A stretch of DNA of 14,022 nt, taken from positions 1 to 14,022 of the forward strand of contig JADKFD010000093.1 in NCBI GenBank assembly GCA_016717705.1, in the 5' to 3' direction. A model generated the notes under the pieces. It had not been told where the DNA came from and searched no databases. It saw only the letters and a list, made by a program, of their open reading frames with translations. The position numbers and the translations under genes were made by a program. This DNA comes from Rhodanobacteraceae bacterium (GTDB lineage Bacteria > Pseudomonadota > Gammaproteobacteria > Xanthomonadales > SZUA-5). Positions 7,434 to 14,022 of the stretch are shown piece after piece; position 1 is the first letter of the stretch; the number at the start of each line of letters is the position of its first letter.

Positions 7434-8662
7434 CGACCACCGATGGCGTCTACATCGACGGCAAACTGACGGTGAAGGGCGACATGACCGGGCCGGTGGC
7501 GGCCAGCATGGTGCTGCGCGATCCGACGGTCGACGCGGCGGTGCTGGAAACCGCGCGCGGCGGGCTGCTCAAGCGCGGCATGGCGGTGCGCGACTGCGAT
7601 GTCGCCGCGGTGCTGAACGTGCAGAGCGATCATCTGGGCCTGCGCGGCATCGACACGCTGGACGAGCTGGCCGAGGTCAAGCGCACGGTAATGGAGATTG
7701 CCAACGACACCGCGGTGCTGAATGCCGACGATCCGCGCGTGCTGCGCATGGCCGCGTATGCGCGCGCCAAGAATGTCTGCTACGTCACCATGAATCCGCG
7801 CCACACCCTGGTGCAGGCGCATATCCGCGCCGGCGGCCGCGCGGTGGTGCTGGAGCAAGGCATGAACGGCCACATGATCGCGCTCTACGACAAGGGCAGC
7901 CATCTGCCGCTGATGTGGACGCACCTGATTCCGGCGACCATCGAGGGCCGCGCGCTGCACAACGTGCAGAATGCGATGTTCGCGGCGGCGCTGGCCTACG
8001 GACTCAAAGTCAGTCGCGAGAACATCGAGCACGGCCTGCGCACCTTCACCACCAGCTTCTTCCAGGCGCCGGGTCGCCTGAACGTGTTCGACGAGCACCC
8101 GTTCAAGGTGATCATGGATTACGCGCACAACGCCCACGGCGTCAGCGCGATGGCCAATCTGACCGACCAGCTGAACATCGTCGGCAAGCGCATCGTGGTG
8201 ATGGCGGCGCCCGGCGATCGGCGCGACGAGGACATCCTGGAACTGGCGCAAGCCGCAGCGGGCCATTTCGACACCTACATCTGCAAGCGCGACGACCACA
8301 CCCGCGGCCGCCGCGGCGATGAGGTCCCGGCGCTGTTGCACAAGGGTCTGGTCGAGTCCGGCGTTGCCGCCGAGCAGGTCGAGATCATCGAGGACGAACA
8401 GGATGCGATCACCTCGGCGCTGAAGCGTGCGCGTGCGGGCGACCTCGTGGTGGTGTTTGCCGACAACATCCCGCGCAGCTGGAAGCAGATCATCTACTTC
8501 AAGCCAGATGTGCAGGCGGCACCGGAGAAGCCCAATCTGATCGCGGCGCCGGCAGCGGCAATCGGTGGATTGATGGGCTTCGAGGACTATTCGGAGCCGA
8601 CGCCGATGGAAATCCGCCAGGATGAGCGTGGTGTGTTCATTGTGGCGGAGGAGGCGGATTGA
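7424..8662 (+). CDS. cphA: Cyanophycin synthetase, C-terminal Mur-ligase part (after the frameshift)
   Basis: This is the second half of CphA, the Mur-ligase-like domain that adds Arg (or Lys) to the beta-carboxyl of the last Asp. The GTG at 7424 is only the first possible start in this frame. Family homology continues back to 7418, and the P-loop belonging to this domain lies in the preceding fragment, so this piece alone would not bind ATP. Visible motifs are LETARGGLLKRG, NVQSDHLG (the Mur central-domain metal/carbamate neighbourhood), NADDP, the hinge motif DYAHNAHG and AAPGDRRDEDI of the Mur C-terminal domain. No other stop or shift interrupts it up to the natural end at 8662, which suggests that the lesion is recent or artificial. 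The last about 40 residues are a variable tail. Confidence 0.88.
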   Translation: MGLTTTDGVYIDGKLTVKGDMTGPVAASMVLRDPTVDAAVLETARGGLLKRGMAVRDCDVAAVLNVQSDHLGLRGIDTLDELAEVKRTVMEIANDTAVLNADDPRVLRMAAYARAKNVCYVTMNPRHTLVQAHIRAGGRAVVLEQGMNGHMIALYDKGSHLPLMWTHLIPATIEGRALHNVQNAMFAAALAYGLKVSRENIEHGLRTFTTSFFQAPGRLNVFDEHPFKVIMDYAHNAHGVSAMANLTDQLNIVGKRIVVMAAPGDRRDEDILELAQAAAGHFDTYICKRDDHTRGRRGDEVPALLHKGLVESGVAAEQVEIIEDEQDAITSALKRARAGDLVVVFADNIPRSWKQIIYFKPDVQAAPEKPNLIAAPAAAIGGLMGFEDYSEPTPMEIRQDERGVFIVAEEAD

Positions 8663-8670
8663 TGAGCCTC

Positions 8671-8698
8671 GGGACCCGGGACCCGGGACCCGGGACCC
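8671..8698 (+). repeat. Heptamer array, GGGACCC x 4
   Basis: Four exact tandem copies of GGGACCC start 8 bases after the cphA stop. The same unit recurs in inverse orientation at 8801-8870. Together they could form a long foldback around a 102-base spacer (8699-8800). Confidence 0.9.
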
Positions 8699-8800
8699 GC
8701 ATGCGTGCGAAATTGGCCCCTATTGAACGCCCGCAAGTCGGGGGCAACGTAGATGCACCCGGCCGCACAGTTCAGTCACGACGCGCATCGTATCTCGGTT

Positions 8801-8870
8801 CCCGGGTCCCGAGTCCCGGGTCCCGATTCTCTTCTGCCGGGTCCCGGGTCCCGGGTCCCGGGTCCCGCTT
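8801..8870 (-). repeat. Heptamer array, CCCGGGT x about 10 with degenerate units
   Basis: Seventy bases are in strict 7-base register. The units are CCCGGGT, CCCGAGT, CCCGGGT, CCCGATT, CTCTTCT, GCCGGGT, CCCGGGT three times, and CCCGCTT. This is the reverse complement of the array at 8671-8698. It ends 17 bases before the ATG of the second Mur-ligase gene and so occupies that gene's leader. Confidence 0.9.
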
Positions 8871-8887
8871 CTTCACCGCTCCGTCCC

Positions 8888-10582
8888 ATGACCGTCCCCT
8901 ACCTCACCGACACGCGCCGTCTGACTGGCCGCACCATTCTGCTCGACGGGCCAGGCGCGGTGATCGAGACGCGGCCGCCGCCGGCCATGCGCACGCATCT
9001 GGGCGCGCGCTGGCGCCGCGAGGTGCGGCGTTTCACCGTGGCGCTGGGCTGGGGTGAGGTGGCGCGGGTGACGCGCTGGTTCGAACCGACGCTGCACTGC
9101 GCGCTGGAAGCACCCATCGACCAGTTGATGATTGCCACCTTCATCGCCGAGTGGGCCTGGGAGCTGGCGCTGTCGGGTCTGATCGACCACGAAGTGCCGC
9201 GGCGTTCGCGCATCCTGGCGCGCCTCTTGCGCCGTCGCGACAGCGCCGCCAATCCGGCGCTGGTGGCTTTCCGCGAGCGTGCGCTCAAGGAAAACGCGCA
9301 ACTGCTGATCGGCGATGGCGATCTCAGCGTCGGCGAAGGCCGCTTTGCACGGACTTTCGCCGACGATGATGTGCCGCATCCGAACTCGATCGACTGGCCG
9401 AGCGTGCGTCACCGCATGCCGGTCGCGCTGGTCACCGGCACCAATGGCAAGACCACCACCACGCGGCTATTGGCGCGTATCGCGACCGTCGCCGGCCGCG
9501 TTACCGGGCATTGCTGCACCGATTCGGTCGAGGTGGGTGGCGAAGTGCTCGATCGCGACGACTATTCGGGGCCGGGTGGCGCACGCAAGGTGCTGCGTCA
9601 TCCACAGACTGAATTCGCCGTGCTCGAAGTGGCGCGCGGCGGCATGCTGCGGCGCGGGCTGTCGGTGCGCACCGCGGACGTGGCGATCGTTACCAACATT
9701 GCCGACGATCATCTCAATGACATGGGTATCCACACGCTCGACCAACTCGCCGAGGTCAAGTTCCTGGTGGCCAAGGCACTGAAACCGCATGGCGTGCTGG
9801 TGACCAATGCCGAGAACGAGTGGTGTCGCGAACAGGCGCGCCGCGTCGACCGCGATACCGCCTGGTTTTCGGTACAGCCGCCGAATCCGTCGACCTTGCG
9901 CGCCACGCGCGCGCTGCGCGGCGTGGCCACCGTGCGCGATGGCCGCCTGGTCTACGAACAGGCGCAGCGCCGTATCGACCTGATCGGCGTGCACGAAATC
10001 GGTCTTCCCGGCGGCGCCAGCGCGCGCCACAACATTGCCAACTGTCTGGCCGCTGCTGCGGCGGCGATCCAGTTGAAGCTGCCGCTGACCGCAATCCGGG
10101 CGACGTTGCGCAGTTTTGGCCGTTCGGTCGATGACAACCCGGGACGAGCGAATCTGTACAACTTGCGCTCGGGCGCTCAGGTGCTGGCCGATTTCGGCCA
10201 TAACCCGGACAGTCTGGCGGCGATCTTCAACACCGCGCGCGGCTTGCCGCATCGACGGCTGCTGATCTCGATCGGCCAGGCCGGCGATCGCCAGGATGAC
10301 GCCATCCGCTCACTGGGCCTGCTGGCCGCGGGTGAGCGCCCGGATCATCTGATCGTCAAGGACATGCCCAAGTATCGACGCGGGCGCGAGCCGGGCGCCA
10401 TTCCCCACCTGTTGCGCGAGGGTGCGCTGGCGGGTGGGCTGGCAGCCGATCGCATCGAGAATTGCGAGACCGACAGTGCGGCGCTGGCGCGCACGCTGGA
10501 CTGGCTGCAGCCGGGAGACCTCGCCGTGATGTTCGTCCACAGTGAGGTCGAGGCGGTGTTCGGGCGGCTGCGGGAAATGTAG
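8888..10582 (+). CDS. CphA-like stand-alone Mur ligase, substrate unknown
   Basis: An ATP-dependent amide ligase of the Mur family, 564 residues from the ATG at 8888. The frame extends to an ATG at 8753, but that part only translates the heptamer array into Pro/Gly/Ser-rich sequence, so 8888 is preferred even though no Shine-Dalgarno sequence is visible. Residues about 178-560 parallel the Mur domain of the neighbouring CphA: P-loop GTNGKTT (184-190), VLEVARGGMLRRG (245-257), NIADDHL (270-276), TLDQLAEVK (283-291), DFGHNP (435-440) and GQAGDRQDDAI (463-473). Ligase residues thus appear intact. There is no ATP-grasp domain. Residues 1-175 are unrecognised, and could be a much diverged N domain of CphA without its HxxEH metal site. 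The gene follows cphA on the same strand, 225 bases away, probably in one transcript. It may act on cyanophycin, its primer or a related polyamide; this is inference. Confidence 0.88.
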   Translation: MTVPYLTDTRRLTGRTILLDGPGAVIETRPPPAMRTHLGARWRREVRRFTVALGWGEVARVTRWFEPTLHCALEAPIDQLMIATFIAEWAWELALSGLIDHEVPRRSRILARLLRRRDSAANPALVAFRERALKENAQLLIGDGDLSVGEGRFARTFADDDVPHPNSIDWPSVRHRMPVALVTGTNGKTTTTRLLARIATVAGRVTGHCCTDSVEVGGEVLDRDDYSGPGGARKVLRHPQTEFAVLEVARGGMLRRGLSVRTADVAIVTNIADDHLNDMGIHTLDQLAEVKFLVAKALKPHGVLVTNAENEWCREQARRVDRDTAWFSVQPPNPSTLRATRALRGVATVRDGRLVYEQAQRRIDLIGVHEIGLPGGASARHNIANCLAAAAAAIQLKLPLTAIRATLRSFGRSVDDNPGRANLYNLRSGAQVLADFGHNPDSLAAIFNTARGLPHRRLLISIGQAGDRQDDAIRSLGLLAAGERPDHLIVKDMPKYRRGREPGAIPHLLREGALAGGLAADRIENCETDSAALARTLDWLQPGDLAVMFVHSEVEAVFGRLREM

Positions 10583-10602
10583 GCCCTATGGCACTGATTC
10601 TT

Positions 10603-10658
10603 CTGTGGGAGCGGATTTACTCCGCGAGAGCTTTCGCGGGGTGAACCCGCTCCCACAG
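10603..10658. repeat. REP-like GTGG palindrome between convergent genes
   Basis: Perfect 12-base arms CTGTGGGAGCGG (10603-10614) and CCGCTCCCACAG (10647-10658) enclose a second stem (ACTCCGCGAGAG with CTTTCGCGGGGT, allowing G-T pairs). The element lies 20 bases after the ligase stop and 7 bases before the end of the convergent peptidase gene, so it could serve as a two-way terminator. Its head, GTGGGAGCGG, differs from the GTAGGAGCG type seen around aat. Confidence 0.75.
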
Positions 10659-10665
10659 GTTCGAA

Positions 10666-12612
10666 TTACAAGCCCGCCGCCGCTTCCGGCTTGGCCTTCT
10701 TGCCGATGTGCCGATCGAAGAAGGACAGGAAGGTGTCATACAGCTTGACGTTGTGTTCGACCTTGTAGAAACCGTGTCCCTCGCCGGGCTGCAGGTAAAA
10801 GGCCTCCACCAGCTTCTCCTTGCCGGCGCGCTTCATCTCATCGACCATGATCTCGCTCTGCGCCGGCGGCGCGCGGCGATCCTCGGCACCAGCGACGACC
10901 ACCACCGGCACCTTGATTTTCGATGCCTGCTTCGACGGCGAACCCTTGATCAGTTCGGCATCGGATCTGCCCAGCACTTCTTCGAGGAAATCGACACCGG
11001 AATCACGCTCGCGAATGTCGCCGCGGCTGTACAGGACCTTGAGGTCATAAACGCCGACGAAGCCGATCGCGCACTGGTACAGATCCGGCTCCTTGGCGAC
11101 GCCCATCAGGGCGGCGTAGGCACCATAGCTGGCGCCGTAGATGCAGATGCGCCCGGCATCGGCGATGCCTTCCTTGACCGCCCAGTGGGTGGCGTCGGTG
11201 AGATCGTCCTGCATCGTGCCGCCCCATTGGCGGTAGCCGGCCTCGGTGAATTCCAGGCCGAAGCCGCCGGAACCACGGAAATTCGGCTGCAGCACGGCAT
11301 AACCACGCGAGGCGAACAACTGGATCTCCGCGCTGAAGCCCCAGTCGTCATAAGGACCGAAGGGACCGCCGTGGGGGTTCACGATCAGCGGCAGGTTCTT
11401 GCCGTCGGAACCCTTGGGCACTGTCAGCCAGCCATGGATGATGCGACCGTCGCGCGCCGCGTACTGGATCGGCTTCATCTCCGACATCAGTTCGGGATCC
11501 ATCCACTGCCGCACGCTGGCGAGATAGGTGGCCTTGCGGTCGTTGCGATCGTAAAGATAGAAATCGCCCGGGTTGCGGTCGCTGCGCACGGTGAACACCA
11601 CCAGCTTGCCGTTGTCGCTGGCGTTGTTGTAGCTGACCCATTGCCCATCGAAACTGCGCTGCAGGTTCTTCAGCAGCATCGCATCCGGATGGTCCGGCAA
11701 CAGCCAGTGACGCCGCGGCATGGTCGAGCTGAATTCCACGCCGATGACTTCCTTGCCGTCCAGCGACATCACCGGCCTGGTCGGGTCGGAAACTTCGTCG
11801 CGCACCACCAGTTCGCGTTTGCCGTTGGGATCGACCAGGTACAGGCTGCTCGGACCGGTCTTTTCCGGCATGACCGCATAGAAGCGCTTGCCATCGCCGT
11901 GCATCACCCACGGTTCCATGGTCAGCCCGGTGTCTTTCTCCGAGTGAATCTTGTGCCAGGACTTGCTCTCGGCATCGTAGTAGTGCACCTCGCTCTGGCG
12001 ATAGGCGACGCCTCCAGAGGCCACACGCGGCTCACCGTCATGGGTCAACGTGAATCGCGCGTTGCCGACCGGCGAGAAAGCGATCTTCATCGACTTGGCG
12101 CTCTTGGCGTTGACGCGGTAGAGCACGACATCCGCCTGTTCGCGCTTCTGGCTGGGCAGGTAGTCAGTGACCACCACCCAGTCGCTGCCGTCGCGCAGCG
12201 TTCGCGTCAGCAAGGAGCCACGGTTGCCGCCCGCGTAGGCGGCCTTGTCCTTGCCATCGGCGCGCATGAACAACAATTCGCCGCGCGGCTGCGGACTCAC
12301 CAACCGGCCACCGCGATCGCTCATCGTGAAGGCGACACGATCTTTGTTGACCCAGGCGAAAGCACCGACCTGACGATCGTCCGTGAAGCGCGCCACGCCG
12401 GTGACCTTGCGATCCTTGCGCGTGAAGATCACCAGGGCGCGAGTTTCCTCATCCGGCACCGTCGCCGCCAGGTACTTGCCATCCGGCGAAATCTGGATCT
12501 GCTCGAACTCGGAGTGCCGCCAGTAGTCCTTGACTGGCATCTCGGCGGCCGTAGCGGCGCTGGCGGCGTCGCCGACGAACAGCAGCGCCAGACACAATCC
12601 ACGCATGAACAT
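10666..12612 (-). CDS. Exported S9 family (prolyl oligopeptidase-like) serine peptidase
   Basis: A 648-residue secreted serine peptidase of the S9 family (dipeptidyl-aminopeptidase/acylaminoacyl-peptidase type), which cleaves short peptides. Residues 1-23 are a signal peptide (LCLALLFVGDAASAATA). Residues about 30-375 form the beta-propeller, with repeats such as ISPDGKYLA (41-49) and MSLDGKEV (282-289). Residues about 385-635 form the alpha/beta-hydrolase domain: HGGPFGPYDDWG (414-425), the nucleophile S495 in GASYGAY, D578 in AGAEDRRAP and H613 in GEGHGFY. The catalytic triad is complete. An antisense GAGGT (12620-12624) lies 7 bases before the chosen ATG and supports it over the ATG two codons later. 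The gene follows mrp/apbC on the same strand but 129 bases away, with a hairpin between, so a shared transcript is uncertain. Confidence 0.95.
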   Translation of the reverse strand: MFMRGLCLALLFVGDAASAATAAEMPVKDYWRHSEFEQIQISPDGKYLAATVPDEETRALVIFTRKDRKVTGVARFTDDRQVGAFAWVNKDRVAFTMSDRGGRLVSPQPRGELLFMRADGKDKAAYAGGNRGSLLTRTLRDGSDWVVVTDYLPSQKREQADVVLYRVNAKSAKSMKIAFSPVGNARFTLTHDGEPRVASGGVAYRQSEVHYYDAESKSWHKIHSEKDTGLTMEPWVMHGDGKRFYAVMPEKTGPSSLYLVDPNGKRELVVRDEVSDPTRPVMSLDGKEVIGVEFSSTMPRRHWLLPDHPDAMLLKNLQRSFDGQWVSYNNASDNGKLVVFTVRSDRNPGDFYLYDRNDRKATYLASVRQWMDPELMSEMKPIQYAARDGRIIHGWLTVPKGSDGKNLPLIVNPHGGPFGPYDDWGFSAEIQLFASRGYAVLQPNFRGSGGFGLEFTEAGYRQWGGTMQDDLTDATHWAVKEGIADAGRICIYGASYGAYAALMGVAKEPDLYQCAIGFVGVYDLKVLYSRGDIRERDSGVDFLEEVLGRSDAELIKGSPSKQASKIKVPVVVVAGAEDRRAPPAQSEIMVDEMKRAGKEKLVEAFYLQPGEGHGFYKVEHNVKLYDTFLSFFDRHIGKKAKPEAAAGL

Positions 12613-12699
12613 GGCTCAGACCTCAATTTTGGGTGTGTGAACAATAGCGCCGGGCGCGGGTTAATTCATTGAGTGACGCTTGGCACTGGTTGCGGGAAT

Positions 12700-12738
12700 G
12701 GCGTTGCCGCTGCGCAGCAGCGCTGCGCCAGCAACGCC
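12700..12738. terminator. GC-rich hairpin just after mrp/apbC
   Basis: GGCGTTGC (12700-12707) pairs with GCAACGCC (12731-12738), with an inner stem GCGCAG/CTGCGC and loop CAGCG. It begins 3 bases after the mrp/apbC stop in the direction of transcription. No T-run follows on the minus strand, so it may be a terminator without a U-tract or an mRNA 3'-end stabiliser. Confidence 0.45.
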
Positions 12739-12741
12739 GCG

Positions 12742-13833
12742 TCAGGTGCTCTGGATGACGATATTGGGGAAACCGATCGACTTGTTGCGCGCCTGGCGAC
12801 TCAAGCGGCCGGCGACCTTGCGCGCAATTTCGCGGTAGGTCGCGGCAATCGCCGAATCGGGTGCGGCAATCACCGTCGGGTGGCCGGAATCGGATTCCTC
12901 GCGGATACGGATGTCGAGCGGCAAACGACCCAGCAGCGCGACGCCATATTGCTCGGCCATGCGCTCACCGCCGCCGCTGCCGAAGATCGGCTCGACGTGG
13001 CCGCAGTTGCTGCACACATGGGTGCTCATGTTCTCGACGATGCCGAGTACCGGCACCGCGACTTTCTCGAACATCTTCAGTCCCTTGCGCGCGTCGAGCA
13101 AGGCGATGTCCTGCGGCGTGGTGACGATCACCGCGCCGGACACCGGCACGCGCTGACACAAGGTCAACTGGATGTCGCCGGTGCCGGGCGGCAAATCGAT
13201 GACCAGATAGTCCAGGCCCTGCCAGTCGGTCTCGTTGAGCAACTGCTGCAGCGCCTGGGTGACCATCGGGCCACGCCAGATCATCGGCGTGTCCTCTTCG
13301 ATCATGAAACCGATCGACATCACCTGCAGGCCATAGGCGCTCTTGGGCACGATCACCTTGCCGTCGCGGGTGTCCGGTTTGCCGGAAATGCCGAGCATGC
13401 GCGGCTGGCTGGGACCGTAGATATCGGCATCGAGGATGCCCACGACCGCGCCCTCGGCCTGCAGCGCCAGCGCCAGGTTGACGGCAGTGGTGCTCTTGCC
13501 CACCCCACCCTTGCCGCTGGCCACGGCGATGATGTTCTTCACCTCGGGCAGTGGTGTCAGACCCTGCTGCACCTTGTGGGCAATCACCTGCCAACCGACA
13601 TCGACCACCGCGCGCGCAATCCGCGGATCGCCTTGCAGCAGCGCCTGCAGTTCGGCGGCCAACGTGTCGCACCAGCTTTCGGCCGGGTAGCCAAGGCCGA
13701 TCTCGACAGCGACATTGGCGCCATCGATACCAATGCCACGCACACTGCCGGCGGCAACCAGATTCTCGCCGTGGTGCGGATCGACGAAAGTGGCCAGCAA
13801 GGCGCGGACGTCATCCTGGGTCAAAGCGGACAT
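12742..13833 (-). CDS. apbC: Iron-sulfur cluster carrier ATPase Mrp/ApbC
   Basis: A cytoplasmic P-loop ATPase of the Mrp/NBP35 family that binds an Fe-S cluster as a dimer and passes it to apo-proteins. It has 363 residues (E. coli Mrp has 369). Residues about 4-88 are a MIP18/DUF59-type domain. The deviant Walker A motif is GKGGVGKST (107-115), followed by DADIYGPSQP (135-144), Walker B DYLVIDLPPGTGD (208-220) and the cluster-binding CxxC at C274/C277 (HVCSNCGH). GGAG on the minus strand (13841-13844) lies 7 bases before the ATG. In many gammaproteobacteria this gene lies beside metG, which would fall outside the window here. Mrp and apbC are alternative symbols for the same gene. Confidence 0.97.
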   Translation of the reverse strand: MSALTQDDVRALLATFVDPHHGENLVAAGSVRGIGIDGANVAVEIGLGYPAESWCDTLAAELQALLQGDPRIARAVVDVGWQVIAHKVQQGLTPLPEVKNIIAVASGKGGVGKSTTAVNLALALQAEGAVVGILDADIYGPSQPRMLGISGKPDTRDGKVIVPKSAYGLQVMSIGFMIEEDTPMIWRGPMVTQALQQLLNETDWQGLDYLVIDLPPGTGDIQLTLCQRVPVSGAVIVTTPQDIALLDARKGLKMFEKVAVPVLGIVENMSTHVCSNCGHVEPIFGSGGGERMAEQYGVALLGRLPLDIRIREESDSGHPTVIAAPDSAIAATYREIARKVAGRLSRQARNKSIGFPNIVIQST

Positions 13834-13967
13834 GCGCGATCTCCATTGCAGAAAAGCCCGCGAGTATGCGACAGGGGATGTGAAATGCGGCGTGCATTGG
13901 TAGACGGGTACGCGCGTCCTTGGGTTTCGCCTGTGCCCAAAAGCCGTTTCGCGCGACGCCCGGCGCA

Positions 13968-13982
13968 GGCTTGCCGCAAGCC
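13968..13982. other. Small perfect hairpin near the window end
   Basis: GGCTTG (13968-13973) and CAAGCC (13977-13982) are separated by CCG. The hairpin lies in the otherwise featureless stretch 13834-14022, upstream of mrp/apbC. No gene or RNA is recognised there, and its function is unknown. Confidence 0.3.
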
Positions 13983-14022
13983 CGCCGCGGCCGTCCGCGC
14001 GAATGGCCTTGTCGCGCCACCC

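Noticed and set aside
7404..7436. Programmed ribosomal frameshifting in cphA
   Set aside because: No slippery heptamer, and I found no downstream stem positioned for it. I know of no CphA family that uses frameshifting. A simple one-base loss explains the sequence.
7196..8341. Open frame of 381 codons antisense to the C-terminal half of cphA
   Set aside because: It lies opposite a clear Mur-ligase frame and has no domain of its own.
8671..8870. CRISPR array
   Set aside because: The repeat unit is only 7 bases with no spacers of constant length and no cas genes, so this is a tandem heptamer repeat.
8659..9057. Small overlapping frame across the heptamer arrays
   Set aside because: It consists of translated tandem repeat plus the shifted frame of the ligase gene, so it is not a credible gene.
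10708..12672. Long open frame (654 codons) antisense to the S9 peptidase
   Set aside because: It mirrors the peptidase reading frame. The minus strand carries the signal peptide, propeller and catalytic triad.

Overview
The window is GC-rich, densely coding bacterial DNA. Gene content (aat, Mrp/ApbC, cyanophycin synthetase, an S9 peptidase), GTAG-headed REP-like palindromes and GGGACCC heptamer arrays suggest a gammaproteobacterium near the Xanthomonadales (Xanthomonadaceae/Rhodanobacteraceae type). This taxonomic reading is inference from gene content and repeat style, not from a marker gene.

Layout. 1-1816 is an accessory region with a less GC-biased codon choice: a doubtful small ORF, then an integron-type tyrosine recombinase (IntI) with an unexplained N-terminal extension of about 125 residues. 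No convincing attC or attI is visible. 1817-2135 is a gene-free gap ending in a possible leaderless promoter. 2136-3704 encodes an FHA-GAF-like-PP2C/SpoIIE phosphatase. 3939-4826 encodes a secreted TPR protein. 4999-5706 is aat (leucyl/phenylalanyl-tRNA-protein transferase). REP-like palindromes lie on both sides of aat, and its stop codon sits inside one of them.

5868-10582 is the most interesting block. It holds cphA (cyanophycin synthetase), broken by a single-base frameshift near 7418, and then a second Mur-ligase gene. The second protein resembles the C-terminal Mur half of CphA motif by motif but has no ATP-grasp domain and carries an unrecognised N-terminal region of about 175 residues. 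Two oppositely oriented arrays of a 7-bp unit lie between the two genes. Together they suggest a cyanophycin or cyanophycin-like polyamide locus with an auxiliary stand-alone ligase. No cyanophycinase is present in the window.

A large palindrome separates this block from convergently oriented genes on the minus strand: an exported S9 (prolyl oligopeptidase) family peptidase (10666-12612), and upstream of it the Fe-S carrier ATPase Mrp/ApbC (12742-13833). The last 189 bases hold nothing recognisable apart from a small hairpin.
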